From Sinorhizobium chiapasense (GTDB lineage: Bacteria > Pseudomonadota > Alphaproteobacteria > Rhizobiales > Rhizobiaceae): DNA of 64,000 bases. This document shows, one piece after another, positions 62,641-64,000 of the stretch. Within the stretch, counting starts at the first letter, position 1. The number at the start of each line of letters is the position of its first letter. The stretch covers positions 3,370,001 to 3,434,000 of the forward strand of contig NZ_CP133148.1 of the NCBI RefSeq assembly GCF_036488675.1. The letters run 5' to 3'. The position numbers were made by a program, and so were the translations under genes. The notes beneath the pieces are model-generated. The model made no database searches and had not been told where the DNA came from. It saw nothing but the letters and a program-made list of their open reading frames with translations.

Positions 62641-63336
62641 ATGACCGATACCCCGTTAAAGGATTTTCGGGCCGACGACAGTATCAACACCGATGACGAC
62701 TTGAAGATTGGCGCGCTTGCCGACGGGCTTGCGAGTGGCAGCGTCAATGCCCCAAAAGTCGACTTGGACGGAACGAGCCATCGCAGCGTTGCCGACGGCA
62801 ACGACACCACCAGCAAGTTCGACGCAAAAGAAACCGGTGACGACAACCATCCCTCCGTTAGCGAGCCTCCGGCACTGGACGACACCAGCGGTTTCGGCAA
62901 TGTCGGCATCGGCGCCGACGTCACCTTCAATCTCGGCGACGACCTTTCCTTCAGCTTGAACCTTGATCGCATCCTCGAGCATTCGCTGAGTGCCGTCGGG
63001 AGCGATGCCGGGTTCACCATCGTCCAGGCAAACAGCCTCGCTGATCAGGATCATGCCTATAGCGTCAAGATGAATGCCGACAACGCTCCGAATGCGGATG
63101 GCGGGCACGCGGAGAGCGGCGACGGCATGCACTTCGGCACGAGCTCCGACTGGGATCTCAAGGTCGGTCACGAGTTTGATGCCAGTGCCAAGGCCGATGC
63201 GTCCGCGACCCTTGCAAACGGGGAGTTCCATCAGGAGATCGTTCAAGGCGCGAACCTCCTTAGCAACGCCGTCGATGTCAACGTCGTCGGCGGCGACTTG
63301 CACGTCACTTCTATGGGGCAGGACAGCGACGGTTGA
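62641..63336 (+). CDS. Asp-rich, cysteine-free protein of unknown function
   Basis: I do not recognise a family. The 231-residue protein begins TDTPLKDFRADDSINTDDD. It is rich in Asp, Ser, Gly, Ala and Asn, has no Cys and a single Trp, and shows no signal peptide or membrane segment. Alternating short strands such as VGIGADVTFNLGDDLSFSLN, SADWDLK-like SSDWDLKVGHEFDAS and ADASATLANGEFHQEI suggest a beta-rich repeat fold. It ends with DSDG. Composition and the lack of Cys fit substrates of type I secretion or acidic surface proteins. It starts after a structured leader with AGGGAG and precedes the window-end gene on the same strand. Confidence 0.7.
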   Translation: MTDTPLKDFRADDSINTDDDLKIGALADGLASGSVNAPKVDLDGTSHRSVADGNDTTSKFDAKETGDDNHPSVSEPPALDDTSGFGNVGIGADVTFNLGDDLSFSLNLDRILEHSLSAVGSDAGFTIVQANSLADQDHAYSVKMNADNAPNADGGHAESGDGMHFGTSSDWDLKVGHEFDASAKADASATLANGEFHQEIVQGANLLSNAVDVNVVGGDLHVTSMGQDSDG

Positions 63337-63484
63337 TTGATCCTTGGAGACGAACGGATGTGCGCTGGCCGGCCGCACCGGTGCACAGATGGATGGTTGA
63401 TTTGGGGTCGGTTCAACGCGCCTTGGCAGTCGCCGGTCGACCCGCCGAGGTCCCCCTTTGCTGCCGGAGGGAAGGATCGGGGTA

Positions 63485-64000
63485 ATGCACGCGGAGAAGG
63501 TCAACGAAATCGTCGCGCATTTCCTTGGGCTGTTCGAGACGGCGACCGACGAGGCACGCATAAGGCATCAATATCTGCAGGGGAGCGAAACCTGGAAGCC
63601 CGCACCCGAGGACGCCGGCGGCGATACGCGGTTACCCCAGTTTAAGTGCTCCTTCGAACTGAAGGACTACGATCCGGACATTTCCTATCAACCATCCGGC
63701 TATCGGTTCGAGGGCCTCGATATCGCCGGACGCACGCAATTCGCCGACGACGACTCCCGCGATCCCGTCTCGCTGGGCGACCTGACCGTCCAGCCGAGGC
63801 TTTTCAGCACTGTGGCAGGCCCCTCCGGCATCGCACCGGACCACGCGGGACCGCAACACGCGCCGATCGTTGAGGAGAACCCGGAGGCGGTCAGCGGCCA
63901 AATCCTGCAGGTCAATCTCCTTCACGACGATGACGTTCTCAACATGAGCGGTTCACCGATCGAGGCCCGTGACACGAGCTACGTCACCGAAAAACTTGCG
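63485..64000 (+). CDS. Start of a further acidic protein, probably a large secreted/surface protein (3' end cut by window edge)
   Basis: ATG 63485 (GGAAGGATCGGGGTA upstream) opens a frame that runs uninterrupted for 172 codons to the window edge. The visible part begins MHAEKVNEIVAHFLGLFETA, then has ELKDYDPDISYQPSGYRFEG, an Asp-rich stretch (FADDDSRDPVSLGDL) and GQILQVNLLHDDDVLNMSG. No signal peptide is seen. The Asp/Asn/Gly-rich pattern resembles N-termini of long type I-secreted proteins in rhizobia, but no calcium-binding repeat (GGxGxDxLx) lies in the visible part. Function and length cannot be told from this window. Confidence 0.6.
   Translation, partial: MHAEKVNEIVAHFLGLFETATDEARIRHQYLQGSETWKPAPEDAGGDTRLPQFKCSFELKDYDPDISYQPSGYRFEGLDIAGRTQFADDDSRDPVSLGDLTVQPRLFSTVAGPSGIAPDHAGPQHAPIVEENPEAVSGQILQVNLLHDDDVLNMSGSPIEARDTSYVTEKLA

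Overview
The window is a 64 kb piece of a GC-rich alphaproteobacterial chromosome, most likely Sinorhizobium/Ensifer (Rhizobiaceae). The grounds are the gene order (xylA-xylB, emrAB, gltX-lysS, a six-gene Mrp/Pha antiporter, the oxygen-dependent cob cluster, modABC, bkd, hmgA/hpd), which as I remember it follows one stretch of the S. meliloti chromosome, and several rhizobial intergenic palindromes, including RIME-like elements. No rRNA, tRNA, CRISPR array, intact insertion sequence or phage gene was seen. Gene calls rest on reading motifs in translated sequence; no database search was run.

Layout. 1-9.3 kb: sugar catabolism (truncated GH1 beta-glucosidase, Gfo/Idh/MocA dehydrogenase, TIM-barrel sugar isomerase, xylose isomerase, xylulokinase, LacI regulator with its own operator) and a Tat-exported metallophosphoesterase. 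9.4-13.2 kb: EmrAB-type efflux pump with a divergent TetR regulator and two operators. 13.2-18.8 kb: AraC/GyrI-like regulator, TerC membrane protein, gltX-lysS. 18.8-23.6 kb: a membrane-anchored hypothetical, a fragment of an FAD amino-acid oxidase, a nucleoside hydrolase, and a DNA exonuclease-ATP ligase pair. 23.7-26.3 kb: a CHASE-PAS-GGDEF-EAL c-di-GMP gene split by an in-frame TGA. 26.5-32.5 kb: mrpAB(fused)CDEFG cation/proton antiporter. 32.7-39.9 kb: cobM, cobL, cobK (opposite strand), cobJ, cobI, cobH, cobG, cobF for aerobic corrin-ring synthesis. 40.1-45.0 kb: ung, modABC with tandem ModE-like sites, a secreted hypothetical, a dead nuclease-like gene and a short modE. 45.1-47.4 kb: an SDR dehydrogenase and a frameshifted FAD oxidoreductase. 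47.8-54.1 kb: branched-chain 2-oxoacid dehydrogenase operon plus a thiolase bracketed by RIME-like repeats. 54.3-60.8 kb: purU and tyrosine/homogentisate catabolism (maiA, fahA, hmgA, MarR, Lrp, hpd).

60.8-64 kb is the least familiar part: an orphan LuxR-type regulator with a degenerate receiver, about 1 kb of partly AT-rich non-coding DNA, an Asp-rich cysteine-free protein with a potentially switchable 5' leader, and the start of a further acidic protein that leaves the window. I read it as a candidate regulated system for secreted or surface proteins; its function is not established here.

A second theme is gene decay. Two near-intact genes carry single-base lesions (TGA in the c-di-GMP gene, one-base deletion in the FAD oxidoreductase), and two older remnants are visible (an FAD-oxidase N-terminus and a nuclease-like gene). 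Either this strain is losing these functions or the assembly has point errors; read support would decide.
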